Origin: Cephalotus follicularis
Taxonomy: Eukaryota; Streptophyta; Magnoliopsida; Oxalidales; Cephalotaceae
Assembly (NCBI GenBank): GCA_001972305.1
Contig: BDDD01001462.1
Span: 172,102-236,101 of the forward strand
Length of the DNA: 64,000 nucleotides
Direction: 5' to 3'
Shown here piece by piece: positions 1-11,049 of the stretch (position 1 is its first letter; each line of letters opens with the position of its first letter). The notes beneath the pieces were generated by a model that saw only the letters and a program-made list of their open reading frames with translations, searched no databases and was not told the DNA's origin. The position numbers and the translations under genes were made by a program.

Positions 1-944
1 ATTGGATATTATATAAATCTTATGCACAATGGATGGCCCAAGAAGGACATAGACCTAGTTTATGGTTTTCTTTTTGTGGATGGATTTATTTATTTATTCA
101 TTATTTTTAATGGTCTATATATGCATGGTTATTCTTATAATAAATAGATTTATATCTTTACACCTAGGAAGACCTAGTAGTGATTTTGGGCTCAAGTCAC
201 TACTACTAATGTCCTTGACAATCCATTGACATATTTCAGAAATATGTCCAAGGTGCATAAGATACACGTCTTGCATGCTAAGCCGTAATTAATTGGAATT
301 GGCTAATACAACCAATGAATTAATTAATGGCATGGTATTTAAAATTTGAGACCCTCACTTTAATAATAAGTCTTAAAGTAGGAACCCATGGAGTGGTTCC
401 CCGCGGCCTGCCACGATTTTCGTTGAGTAGTGTTCCTGGGTTGTTGGTTTGTCATGCCCTAGCTGAGGCTGATGACTTGGGGATATTAGGTCAACGTCGG
501 TGTTGGGCACAGCAAAGGGTGGCTATGTTTTAGCACTTGGACATGCCTACGTGTGGGTGTTAAAACTAGTGCATTCCAATGAAAATTATGGGTACTTAAC
601 ATATTAAGATTCTGATGGTTTGTCATGCCCTAGCTGAGGCCATATTGAATCTAAGGCCGAATTCTATGATTGGATCTTGTATTAGATATAAATTGGCAAG
701 AAAGCCTACCCATTGGATATATTATAGTTTGTCATGCCCTAGCTAAGGCTATATATGATTGCGATGGATTCCAATCCCCACTAGGAAGTTGGACTTCTCG
801 AATTCCATATGGGGGTATGGGACACGATTAGAATAGTGGGAGGAACCATAAGCACTAAAGACCAAGTGTTATGGTTGTCATATATTAAAACTGGAATAGA
901 TGCTGACTCAACTTTATATTTTTCCTTATCTAGGTTGCTATAAA
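1..944 (+). other. Non-coding 5' part of the copia element
   Basis: AT-rich sequence without a convincing coding frame. No initiator-Met primer site (TGGTATCAGAGC) is seen, so it cannot be divided into LTR and leader. Three copies of a 20-bp motif lie at 450-749. A related diverged copy occurs in the 3' LTR near 4701-4722, so part of this stretch may be old 5' LTR sequence. The short open frame at 327-533 looks fortuitous. Confidence 0.5.
448..749 (+). repeat. Three dispersed copies of a 22-bp direct repeat
   Basis: TGTCATGCCCTAGCTGAGGC, preceded by TT, occurs at 448-469 and 619-640, and with one change (CTAAGGC) at 728-749. A diverged form is found in the element's 3' LTR near 4701-4722. 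Spacing is irregular (171 and 109 bases), so this is not a simple tandem array; the copies may be regulatory sites or old duplications. Confidence 0.75.
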
Positions 945-2396
945 ATGGCTTTACAATCTGCTATGTCCCGCATTCTAGAGACAAACAAACTTGAGGGGCC
1001 CAACTTCAATGTTTGGCACCAAAACCTGAAGATCGTCCTTACGGCCAATAAAATGGCCCATGTGATGATTGGGGGGCCTCCTTCACTGGGTGAAGATCCG
1101 ACGCCTGCAGAGAGTGACCAACTAGCCAAATGGCTAGAAGATGATGAGCAGACTAGATATCTCGCCCTTCATGTGATGACACCTGAGCTTCAGCGTCAAA
1201 ATGAGAAGATTGAGACCTTATCTGCTATACTACTCCATCTCCAGGAGATGTATGGAGCTGAGTCTAGGACTCAAAGGTTCAATCTATCATGTAAACTCTT
1301 TAAGGCTCAGATGCTAGAGGGAGCTTCAGTCCATGAGCATGAATTGAAGATGATAGACATGATTGAGCAGCTGGCTCAATTAGAGTTTGTCATGGACCAT
1401 GATCTATATGTCGATCTTATTTTGACGTCCCTTCCTAAGTCGTTCTCACAGGTTTTGGTGAACTTTCACATGAACAAGATAGAGGTGACTCTGTCTGAGC
1501 TGATAGCTATGTTGAGGATGGCTGAGGCCGATTTTGACTCTAGGAAGTCAAAGACCCACTCCCTACTTCTTCCATCTTCTAGGTCTGCCCAAGGAAAGGG
1601 TAGTGCCTTGTCTTCCTGTAAAGGGAAGGGCGTGCTCATGCCTATCAACACTAAAGGCAAGGGTAAGAAGAAGCAAAAGAAGAAGAAAGGGAAGCTTGGA
1701 GCTAGTGGGAGTGTTGCCAAAGGTCGACTGAAGAAGTTAGCTGCTGAAGTTGCTTGTTTCCAGTGCGGTAAGACCGAGCACTGGAAAAAGGATTGTCGAG
1801 TTACTGGTGCTGGAGTCTCTTCTGATGTTTTGCATGGTTCAAGTACATCAGGTATGTTCATGATTGAACTAAATCTAGCTTTGAATAGTATTTCATCATG
1901 GGTATTGGATACTGGATGTGGAACTAACCTTTGCAATTCGTTGCAGGGACTAAGAAAAGTTAGAAAGCTTAGAGCTGGAGACTTGGACTTACGGCTTGGG
2001 GATGGATCTAGGATCATCGCTGAAGCTGTAGGGATTTATGATATTACTTTATGCAATGGTTATGTATTGACACTTGATCCATGTTATTTCATTTCAAACA
2101 TTGTAAGGAATATTATAAGTGTTTCATACTTATGCAATTTGGGCTTGGAGCTCAGATTCCAAGACATTCAATGTTTTGTTTATTCTGACAATGTTTGTGT
2201 CGGTAATGGTTTTATCGACAATGGATTATTTGTCTTAAATGTTTCACAATCCAAAGTCCTATCCATAGACCAAAGTAATAAGAAAAGACAAAGAGAAACC
2301 GAGTTAAATAAAACCTATACCTGGCATTGTAGACTTGGTCATCTTAGTGATGGTAGACTGTCACAGTTGGTTAAGGATGATCTCCTTGATATCTAG
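945..2396 (+). pseudogene. copia gag and protease, start of integrase
   Basis: The open frame runs from 900, but the family start is probably the ATG at 945 (MALQSAMSRILETNKLEGPN), which matches copia gag N-termini better. In order: capsid-like UBN2/gag region; a very basic lysine-rich linker (about 1660-1730); a CCHC zinc knuckle CFQCGKTEHWKKDC (about 1756-1800); the aspartic protease motif WVLDTGC (about 1900-1920); and the GAG-pre-integrase motif HCRLGHL (about 2326-2346). The frame ends at TAG 2394-2396, but similarity continues in the same frame beyond it. The role would be RNA packaging into particles and polyprotein cleavage. Gag and protease look full length; the downstream stops and deletion make the polyprotein defective. 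Confidence 0.85.
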
Positions 2397-3350
2397 GACT
2401 TAGAGTCCTATCCAACTTGTGAATCCTTTTTATTGGGAAAGATGACAAAATCACCTTTCTGTGGTCAAGGAGAAAGGGCTATGGACTTACTGGGTTTAGT
2501 CCATACTAACGTATGTGGTCCTATGTCAGTCAGTGCGCGAGGTGGTTTTATCTACTTCATAACTTTTACCGACAATTTATCTAGGTATGGTTATGTGTAT
2601 CTGATGAAACACATGTCAGAATCCTTTGATAAATTTAAGGAGTTCAGACTTGAAGTAGAAAAACAAACAGGTAAATCCATTTAAATACTTCGGTTGGACC
2701 AAGGTGGAGAATACCTGTCAGCTGAATTCCTAGGTTATTTTAGAGATAACGGAATTCTATCTCAGTGGACTCCTCCTGGAACACCATAGCATAATGGTGT
2801 GTCCAAAAGGAGGAATCGGACTATGTTAGACATGGTTCGATCGATGATGTCTTTTACTGACCATCCTACCTATCTCTAGGGTTATGCCCTAGATATAGTT
2901 GCTTATATCTTGAATCAGATTCCTTCAAAATCTCTGTCTTCTACTCCATACCAGGTATGGTCAGGGAGGAAACCCAGCCTGAACCATTTGAAGGTTTGGG
3001 GCTGTTTTGCTTATGTCAAGAGGCTTGACGCAGATAAGCTGGAAGCGCGGTCAGACCGTTGCAGGTTTGTGGGGTATCCTAAAGAAACAAAAGGATACTA
3101 CTTCCACCACCCTAGCGAACAAAAGATATTTGTTTCGCGAAATGCTGTGTTCCTAGAGAAGGAATACCTTCTTGAAGGAAACGGTGGGAGTAAGGTGGAA
3201 GTCAAGGAGTTGCCACATGTAGAAACCATACAGAAGATGGAGGAGTTGGAGGTTAGACTTTCAACAGACACAGCTGAGATTGGATCTCAGGCTGAGAATG
3301 GTTCTCAGTTAGGCAAATCTCCTTTGAGGAGATCAGGCAGAATCCCATTA
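2397..3350 (+). pseudogene. copia integrase, catalytic residues lost
   Basis: This continues the gag-protease frame. It shows the family landmarks CGPMSVSARGG, FTDNLSRYGYVYLM, LDQGGEYLSAEF, HNGVSKRRNRTMLDM and the GKS-like C-terminal region VWGCFAYVKRL. In-frame stops lie at 2682-2684 (TAA), 2787-2789 (TAG) and 2877-2879 (TAG). Two acidic catalytic positions are altered: HTNVCGP has N where the family has D, and VSKRRNRT has K where the family has E; both fit G-to-A changes. The RRSGRI segment that normally precedes the reverse transcriptase is present (about 3333), and the sequence then jumps to the end of the RT region near 3350. Confidence 0.85.
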
Positions 3351-4047
3351 GCAGGCAGTAGGGTCGATCATGTATGCCATGTTATGTACTAGGCCTGATG
3401 TCGCACTGGCCCTGGGTATGGCAAGTCATTTTCAGTCTGATCCCGGTGAGAAGCACTAGGAAGTGGTCAAGGGAATCCTGAAGTACCTTATGAGGACTCA
3501 TGATATGTTCTTGATATATGGAAAGGATAGTGATCGGAAATTGGTGGGCTTTACAGACTCCAGTTTTGATAGTGATCCGGATGATCACAAATCTATCTTT
3601 GGGTACATTTTTGTACTTAATGGTGGAGCTGTGAGCTGGCGCAGTTCTAAGGAAGGGACTATTGCAGATTCTACCACCGAAGCTGAGTACATAGCAGCCT
3701 CAGATGCCACCAAGGAGGGTGTATGTATGCGCAAGTTCATTACTGAACTAGGAGTTGTTCCATCCATTATTAGTCCAGTTGTAATATACTGTGATAATAA
3801 TGGGCCTGTAGCACAAGCCAAGGAACCGCGGTCTCACCAGCGATCCAAACACATCGAGCGACGCTATCATTTAATCCGAGAGATTATTGGTAGGGGAGAT
3901 ATACAGATTGAGAGGGTCTCCTCAGAGGAGAACACAGTAGATCCACTGACCAAGGCAATGGGCACCAAGGCTCTGGAGCATCATCGGGGGACGATGGGTC
4001 TAGGCTATTGGAGTTCATGGCTTGAGGGTCAAGTGGGAGATTGTTAG
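3351..4047 (+). pseudogene. copia RNase H, fused after RT deletion
   Basis: After the deletion junction (about 3350) the frame shifts by one and reads IMYAMLCTRPDVALALGMAS, the segment that joins RT to RNase H in copia. A TAG at 3457-3459 replaces a Trp codon. The open part from 3463 has the RNase H core: GFTDSSFDSDPDDHKS, SWRSSKEGTIADSTTEAEYIA and IYCDNNG, then HIERRYHLIRE. Its stop codon (4045-4047) lies inside the 3' LTR. No RT palm motif (YxDD) is present anywhere, so about 1 kb or more is missing by comparison with full copia elements. Confidence 0.85.
4029..4041 (+). other. Polypurine tract of the copia element
   Basis: The purine-rich stretch TCAAGTGGGAGAT lies immediately before the LTR start TGTTAG. 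In copia elements this RNA segment survives RNase H and primes plus-strand DNA synthesis. Its position fixes the left edge of the 3' LTR. Confidence 0.8.
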
Positions 4048-6120
4048 ATATAGTGACCCAACAAGCCATTGGATGGACTGTCGTTTTATATCTGTTCTTG
4101 TATGAAACAATCTTATTCCTTATATATGATGCGTGCTAATTTGTTATGGCTATATCACTTGTATTTTATCACTTAATTGAAGTAGTTTATTAATATACTT
4201 GTGATGACCTGACATAAGGTTGGATGCCTGGCATGGAGGCTGTGAGACTGGTTACCTTATTCCTTATGTCAAATTTTTTCCAAGTCATAGGTTCACTTTG
4301 TGGGCATTAGTGAACCGGATAGACTTGGGCGTATGTTTCCTGCTCATGGAATTGGTGGATGGATTCTCTCACTACCATCTGTGTTGGACACTAGGGCAAA
4401 TACGGGGTGCGTGCTGGGAGCGTGTACACTGAACTGGACCCGCGTAGGAGACACTATTTGGATAGTCGCTATTCTCGTGTCAGTAGTGACTCCTACTTGT
4501 TGTGGTTGTGTATAAGTGATCATCACTTAGTGGTTCTCTAACTCCTATGATCCTTAGACCTGAGCGACTACTCTATATTGTATGGAGACGGTTATGCTTT
4601 GATCTCCACCTTACCCAGTCCTTACGCAGGGCTGGCAATCGGGTGGTGTTTGGGTATGATCGAATCTATACGAATATAAGTGAGTGCGCAATATGGGATT
4701 GTCACACCTTAGCGAAGGTGATCGGCCCTATGATGGTCTGATTATACTTTGGACTTATGAAATCCTTGGCCAAGGTTGAGGTAGACTGGAAATTAGATTT
4801 CTGGAGAGTTTACCAAAGGTCCTAGTAGTGATCAGATATTTTAGCCATTGAGGTATTATTTAGGGATGACACAATCAGGGCCAAGCATGACAAGGGATTA
4901 TAGTACACGTGAACTGACAACTTAGAAAATCTAGGGTTTATGAGGTGTATGGGAAAATTAATTAGATTAATTTTTCCATATGGATAATATTAGATATTAT
5001 TCCGATAGCATTTAAATTGGTCAAGGACCATTTAGAATGGCTAAACCGGACCCTAGGGGTATTTCAGTATTTTATGAACACCTCTTGTTTTAACCAAGAT
5101 TTTAAAGGGTCCCTGCCTTATAATGATTAGTTCTTTAATATGTTGGACATATTAAGTCTTGGTGTCATATATTGGTTATGTGGATTTTGCATTTTGTGGA
5201 AACACATATGTTTGATCTTACTTAACCAATATTCGAAGGGTACATGAGATCACTATAAGAGTTAGACTCTTATTGCTTCACTGGCCAGATAAAGCGTCGA
5301 CGTCTTTTACAAAGACGTCGATGCTTAACGCTTTTAAAGACGTCGATGTCTTTTAGAAAGCGTCGATCTTTTTAGTGCCACATTCCATGAGCGTCGATGT
5401 CCTTTGGAAGGCGTCGACGTCTTTGAGCAGAACGTGCAATCTCCCATTTTTGCTTGTTATGGGAACGTGGGGATCATGGCCACAGACTCCCTAGGAGTGA
5501 GGACCATGATCCTAAGTGAATGGGAGAGTGGGAGAGAGAAGGATGAGTCTAGTGGTAAGTATTTTCTGCAGAAAATGTAAGGGTGTGGTAAGGTTTTTGC
5601 TGGGCAAGAGAAAGTCGAATTTCTCTCTGCAGATTGTGTGTGTTCCCTTCATTGTTAAACATCAAGCAAGTGCTTATCTAGGGTGGATTGATTTTGACAT
5701 CTTTGGTCAATATCAATTTACCTTTTCTAAGCCTTGTGAGAGAGAGAGAGTTCATACACTTTGTTCTTGGTTCTTGCTGGTTGGAGTAGCTTCTGTTCCA
5801 GGGATTTTGGAGGCAACGTGTTTTGGTGTCTTCCCAAGCGTGTAGCGGCAAAGAAAGAAGGAGCCTTCACCCGCTGGTATATCTCTTGGTCCTTCTCTTC
5901 TTGCCATGCTTATGTGTCACCATTGTATGCTATGGTGACACCAATTCAATTCTGTTGATGATGTGGTGACCCATGTGGTCTTTGGACATGCCTTATGGAC
6001 TGTTTTTAGATTTTATAGGGTGTTCTTCCGCTGCCATTTTGTATGTTTTTTGTTTTGTTCTACACCCTATATGCCTAAGTCCGTTTTTGGCACCGGATTC
6101 GGTTTATCCATTTTCCAACA
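4042..6120 (+). mobile_element. copia 3' LTR (2,079 bp)
   Basis: Begins TGTTAGATATAGTGACCC and ends TTTTCCAACA, a TG...CA pair. A related LTR of 1,321 bp is at 35168-36488 on the other strand; it confirms both ends. About 820 bp here (4272-5091) are absent from that copy, so either this LTR gained or the other lost this block. A cluster of TCGA-centred palindromes is at 5288-5432. GA-rich sequence and a possible transcribed region follow (5500-5780). The short frames 4220-4741, 5516-5958 and 5973-6188 are inside the LTR and show no recognisable protein. Confidence 0.85.
5288..5432. repeat. Palindrome cluster, class 1 (TCGA core), copia LTR
   Basis: Seven closely spaced motifs of the type GCGTCGACGTCTTT, AAAGACGTCGATGC and AAAGACGTCGATGTCTTT. 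They share a TCGA or TCGAT centre with arms that can pair. The homologous copia LTR has the same cluster at 35910-36050. The purpose is unknown; position within the LTR suggests regulatory sites. Confidence 0.85.
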
Positions 6121-6628
6121 CATATGTCTCTGAGTCTGGAATCTTCCCCAAGTACTGTCAAGCCTCTGAGATTCCTATTTCGCCTTGACCATCTCCCATC
6201 AATGAGTGGCCTCACCCCATAGACGTTATACAGCAAACTTCAGTTTTTGAGTGTCAATACAGTCCATTACTTCAAAGATTTTCTCCAAGTCCTACAGCCA
6301 TCTCGCAGCAACAGTAGCGTCAAGTTCCCCCTGGAAACTGGGTGGATTCTGCCTCATAAACCTTTCAATGTGCCTCCCAAACTGGTTATTATCCCCTCCC
6401 GAGCAGTTGTCGGGGGTTCTATGTTGCGGTCGAGCTTGCGCGTAGTACTGGCGCATCTCCTCCGCATTACCCATATTAAAGGCCATCTGTTGCTGAAAAT
6501 AATCCGCAATTTGGGCCATCGGATCTCTGTCATCTTGGGGGACATTTATTCCTTGCGGAATATTCGCTTCCTCAAGGGCATTAGCTCCAACAGCTCTAGC
6601 CCTAGCACGTGTTCTCCTTCAGTCCATT
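6121..6628 (-). pseudogene. gypsy gag N-terminal fragment, cut by the copia insertion
   Basis: Read leftwards from ATG 6628-6626. It matches the gag start of Gypsy-2 (45573 leftwards) at DNA and protein level: ADYFQQQMAFNMGNAEEMRQ and FMRQNPPSFQGELDA, then the start of the capsid helix region. The third codon is TGA (6620-6622), which fits CGA to TGA decay. The frame also shifts near 6380. Similarity to Gypsy-2 gag runs right up to 6121, the edge of the copia LTR, so the rest of gag-pol should lie left of the copia element, outside the window. It is a Tekay-like chromovirus gag by family resemblance. Confidence 0.8.
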
Positions 6629-6723
6629 AGTTCCTGTAATAAGGATGACGGTTAGTCACGACTTTAGGAAAACAATTTATTAATTGCCAAGGAAAATTCC
6701 CTAGCTAAGCATATTTGGAATAT

Positions 6724-6735
6724 GCTCTGATACCA
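6724..6735 (-). other. Primer-binding site of the 6-12 kb gypsy element
   Basis: On the minus strand TGGTATCAGAGC, the complement of the initiator-methionine tRNA 3' end that plant LTR elements usually use. It is three bases inside the end of the LTR (6739) and about 96 bases before the gag ATG, the same layout as in Gypsy-2. Confidence 0.85.
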
Positions 6736-7489
6736 TGTTGTCACACCCCGTTTTCCAAGAAGACAACATTAAATCAGTAAAGCAAACAACCACCATAATT
6801 CAGCTTTTGCGATTTTACGTATAAACAAAAACTTTTAATAGCGGAAGCAATAACATGAAATAAGCTGAATTTAAAATATGTATCACGCATCCCATACTAC
6901 GTGATACCCAAAAAACTCATATAAAAACCCAACATCATTGTCGATCGCTCATGAACGGAGCGTGATAATACAGTACGAAATGAAATAAACCACGGTATCC
7001 ATCAATACATGACAGATGTAAAATCCACGTTACAATAATCCAATTAACAAAACATTGTTCATTAATCCAGATAACATAAACATAGAGAAACAATTCAGTC
7101 TTCTCTTTAGTCTCCTTGCGTGCTCCATATCAAATCCCACTCCATCAATCTATTATAGTAGGGGATTAGCCTTTGTCCTCACTCGGCCAAGTGAATAAAC
7201 TCATAAATGCAGTTCGAGGTATATGATAATGAGTATCATGAATGAATACATCATGATGCAGTACAGTATATATATATCGCAGTATATATATCACAGTATA
7301 TACATATGTAAAGTATATGCATGTTCACAGTACAGATATAACCTCATAAGGCTACATCAACACAAGCAGTAAGTATGTCCCAAAAGGAACCAGACTGTAA
7401 CGACCCAAATTTCCATTAAAGATATTGATTATGGAAAGATGATTTGCTATTGTGTAATGGGCAAATATTTCAAGGGACCCGTAGTATGA

Positions 7490-7695
7490 CCCTACGCTCG
7501 ACGCTTTGGAGGCAACCGACGACGCTCCAAATGTAAGCGTCGATGCTTTGAGATCAAGTATTGAGGTTGACCTGGAGGAGACTTAAAGTGGTGACGCTTT
7601 GTAGGAAAGTGTCAGCGCTTTAGTCGGGATAGAAGTTGGAGAACTCAGGATAAGCCCGTGACCGGCGATGCTTAAGGATAAAGAGTCGACGTTTT
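7490..7695. repeat. Palindrome cluster, class 1, 7.4-kb solo LTR
   Basis: Several degenerate GCGTCGACGCTT-like units, for example GCTCGACGCTTTGG, AGCGTCGATGCTTTG and GACGCTTTGTAGGAAAG. They lie 230-430 bases upstream of the TATA-like sequence at 7922. The sister LTR has its cluster at 19425-19622, also upstream of its TATA-like box. Confidence 0.75.
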
Positions 7696-8436
7696 GCCTT
7701 GTGTCAAGTGTAGAATTCTAGCTTTTTATCCCGTTTCGGAGGATTTAAATGGATTGTAGGACACGTGTCAAGCAAGGGATGGAAGACTTATGATATTTTG
7801 CTAGAAAAGGGCAGGTGGCATTAGCTGAATTGGTTTAATTTAATCACATGGAGGCAAGCTCACATGGGTGAGGTCATGGATGACACCATGCCAGCTTGGT
7901 CTCCAAGTTTCCCTTTCTTCTTATATATGAGTGCATTCTCAGCTGAACAAAGGGTTGGTTTCTGTTGAGCTTGGAGAGGAGAATTCGTGGGAGAGAAGAA
8001 GAGAAGGAGATCAAGTGAGGTAAGGAGATTCTATACCCATTTTATCAAAGTTATTCCTCTATTTTACTTCCAAATTATGCAGAAGATAATTTTATTGATA
8101 TCTTACTCATTTCTTCATGAAAATTATAATGGTTTAATGTTTTAGAAACTTCAAGATGTCTACTTTAACTGTTATGTTTTATGCATCTCGAAATTCTGTA
8201 TAATTCTTGATGAAAAGCCATGTTTTCTTCTACTGCTCAGGTCCTATTTTCAAAAGGAAACTGAAACTTTAAAAATTCATTTCAGCTTCGTTTCTCAATG
8301 GAATTTTATGATTTTTATCTCAATAGATTCATAGAGAAGTCTAATTTAACTTTTATTTTTTAAGTTTTCCATGAAAGTGATTATTTCTATAAGAAATATC
8401 TATTTTAGAAAAGTTATGCAAAACTATTTTCTAAAG

Positions 8437-8885
8437 GTTTTTGAGTTAATTACTCAAAGTGATGAGAAATGTTTTATGAATTGTGAAAGGAAATGAAATC
8501 ATGGTTTCTATATGGAAAACCAGTTTTAGAAAGGTTTTACAATGATATTTTATGAATGTTTTGAGCTGATCACTCAAGGTATTAAGGAAGATTTTATGAA
8601 ATGATTTTATGAATGCATTTGAGTTAAGTACTCAAATGAAGAGAAATGTTTTATGAATGCATTTGAGTTAAGTACTCAAATGAAGAGAAATGTTTTATGA
8701 ATGCATTTTGCATTTGAGTTAAGTACTCAAATGAAGAGAAATGTTTTATGAATGCATTTGAGTTAAGTACTCAAATGAAGAGAAATGTTTTATGAATGCA
8801 TTTCAGTTAATTACTCAAATGAAAAGAAATGTGTTATGAATGCTTTGAGCTGGTCACTCAAAGTATAAGAAATGTTTTATGAAAT
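8437..8885 (+). repeat. Tandem 44-bp repeat with internal hairpin
   Basis: From 8613 there are near-perfect units of about 44 bp beginning ATGCATTTGAGTTAAGTACT and ending AAATGTTTTATGA, with diverged units before (8437-8612) and after. Each unit holds an inverted repeat, TTTGAGTTAAGTACTCAAA. One unit has a 7-bp duplication (GCATTTT). The related LTR on the opposite strand has the equivalent array at 18345-18670 with a different copy number. Confidence 0.9.
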
Positions 8886-8886
8886 G

Positions 8887-9268
8887 TGTTGACTTTTAGT
8901 CTCAATCCTAAGTTTTAATGATTACAAATTTGCATTTAACTTTGCTACTTTGTGTGCAAGAAACTCTATGTGCAAGAAAAGAAATAAGCAAAACAAAGAA
9001 GTTCAAAAAACAGGGCAAAGCGTCGACTCTTTGATCAAAGCGTCTGCTCTTTAAGGTACAAAGCGTCGAGGATTCTAGTGGAAACTCAAGAGGTCTTGAG
9101 AAAGTGGACGTAGGCACGGATTTGCCGAACCACTATAAATTTGTTTGAACTCCTTCTATCCCTTAACTCTTTATTTAATTGTTCTTGTGTGATTATTTAT
9201 GTTCATTGCTTAATTTGTATTTTCCGCATACAAAGTTATTAGTTAAAGGTTGCCATACATTTCCAACA
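8887..9268 (+). mobile_element. Small copia-type solo LTR (382 bp) with AAATG duplication
   Basis: Starts TGTTGACTTTTAGTCTC, ends CATTTCCAACA, and is flanked by AAATG on both sides (8882-8886 and 9269-9273). The sister gypsy LTR at 17258-19769 lacks this segment exactly, which confirms a separate insertion. TATAAAT at 9134-9140 fits a core promoter on the plus strand. Three class-1 motifs (AAAGCGTCGACTCTTT and variants) lie at 9018-9070, just upstream of that TATA box. No internal region remains. Assignment to copia rests on the TGTTG...CAACA ends and small size. Confidence 0.88.
9134..9140 (+). promoter_or_regulatory. TATA box of the 382-bp LTR
   Basis: TATAAAT in CCACTATAAATTTG, about 250 bases into the LTR and 64 bases after a class-1 palindrome cluster. 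Confidence 0.6.
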
Positions 9269-11049
9269 AAATGAATGAACAACTACTAGATTGCGATCCA
9301 GTGAGGATTAATCTAGTAAAATATTAATGAATGAACCACCCTTGGATTGCGATCCAAGGGAAATGGAGCGAGATGCTCAAAGTTAATGGAGCCGAGCGTG
9401 CTCACGGACATGCATGTGATGTAAGGATAGTAATCGGGGAGTGCACAATGCCCCGATGAAGCGATGTAAGAGGGTTCATTAGAGGTTCACGACCACCAAG
9501 TTTTATGAAATGTTCTGTTTCATGAGATATGAACAGAAAAAGGGTTTTAAAGATGTTTTGCTTATGAGTGTGAAGAAAATGATTTTACTGATGTTTTCAA
9601 GTATGGCTGTGATACAAGCCAAAAGAAGTTATGATTGGAAAATGTTTTTGACTATTTTCAAGTGTGTCGGTGTTATTCACCATAAAATGTATGATTTTAG
9701 AAATGTTCTGGTTTTATAAAACTAGAAGAAGGTTTTTAAAGATGTTTTGAAATGTATGATGTTGAAACGTTTTGATATAAATTATCAAAAATAACGGATT
9801 TCGATGACGTTTTATGACTATGTTCCTTACTTAGCTATTTGAGCTCACTCCTTTCAATATCTTGTTTTCAAACAAATCTTCCAAGAAATGTAGAACGTGA
9901 AGTTGCGAGCTTTAGTGGAAGTTCACGAAAGAAGAGTAAGGAGAGAAAGTATGATATGCTATGAAGTTATGTTTTAATGTCACGTGTCAATGTTTTCCGT
10001 TGTGTAATGTTTTATGATAAACGATGTATAGATGTTAAAGTAAGGAAATGAATGCTATAGGTTATGATGTTTTTATGTAAGATGATGATATCAAGAGTTA
10101 TTGAACATACTTGAAAGTATGAGAAGTTAATGGTAGTGGTGAGTATATGATTGTTTTATGATGTAATAAGTTTATGTTTTCCGCTGTGAAAGGTTACATG
10201 TTAAGTGATGTACCAATGTAAAGGTATTAGAAACGATCATGATAATAAGAATATGACATTTTTAAATTGGTGTTTCAAAGATGTAAGCATATGTCATCCT
10301 GTGAAGTTATTGAGTAATAATGTTAGGTTTTAAATCTAAGCATATTGAATATGATATGAAATGGATCGTTAAATAATTAAACGATTTGACGGTCAAAGGT
10401 TACACCCACGTAACGCACCGATCTTCGAAGCTCGCTTTGAGCATAAAACGGACTCGGGTCGGGGGCGCTACACAGACAAACAAGACGTTACGACCGTCGC
10501 CACCTCCTGGCCCTAACATCATGCACTCTTACCCCATCCCCATTTGCGAACGGTTTGAGGCAAGTCCTCTGTACAGGTTGCTTAGCATGACGGCTAAACA
10601 ATCAACAGGTTACTAGCACAACGGCTAATAATCAACAAGCACAAACACCGTACAGTACACGTCAAGCAATAAAATATAATTACTTGATCAAATATATATG
10701 TTTAAAATATATTACACTATTCTCAGGTTGTGATAAGTTATAAAACTTAAAACAATACAGTTCGATTGTATAACCAATCCTTTAAACATTTCATCGTCTT
10801 TGGAAAATACTTTTCCCAGTCATTTGAAAAAATATATATATATTTGGCAAATATACATTTTCGTACAATTAATGATTATAATAATCATGCAAGCTTTTCA
10901 AAATGGTTAACACTTTTTAGCAATCAACCACAATTCAATTCACAGTTCAGTAACAATGCAAATATATGCTCAGAATGTATCTAGGATCGTTTCTAGAGTT
11001 GTTTCGGGTCTAACGGGTCCCATTCGAGTAAAACCGTTTCACGTAGGGG

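Larger units (their letters stand above)
1..6120 (+). mobile_element. Ty1/copia retrotransposon, 5' end outside window, RT deleted
   Basis: Domain order gag, protease, integrase, RNase H, then a purine tract and a 3' LTR is diagnostic for Ty1/copia. The reverse transcriptase is missing and the frame is broken by several stops, so the copy cannot move by itself. The 3' LTR ends at 6120 and is followed directly by gag sequence of a minus-strand gypsy element, so the copia copy was inserted into that gag. The left end, 5' LTR and left target-site duplication lie before base 1 or are too diverged to recognise. Confidence 0.85.
7396..10472 (+). mobile_element. Solo gypsy LTR (3,077 bp) with CAGAC duplication
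   Basis: Starts TGTAACGACCC, ends GGGTCGGGGGCGCTACA, and is flanked by the perfect 5-bp duplication CAGAC (7391-7395 and 10473-10477). No internal sequence, primer site or pol is present, so it is a solo LTR left by recombination between two LTRs. The same family occurs in reverse at 17258-19769. A TATA-like TATATAT lies at 7922-7928, with class-1 palindromes upstream at 7490-7695. A 44-bp tandem array is at about 8437-8885. A small copia-type LTR at 8887-9268 interrupts it. Confidence 0.93.

Noticed and set aside
1-944. 5' LTR of the copia element at 1-899
   Set aside because: Apart from one 22-bp motif I could not align it with the 3' LTR, and no primer site follows, so I left it undivided.
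938-2017. Minus-strand frames 938-1129 and 1466-2017
   Set aside because: They are shadows of the copia gag-protease frame, which has the CCHC and DTG motifs.
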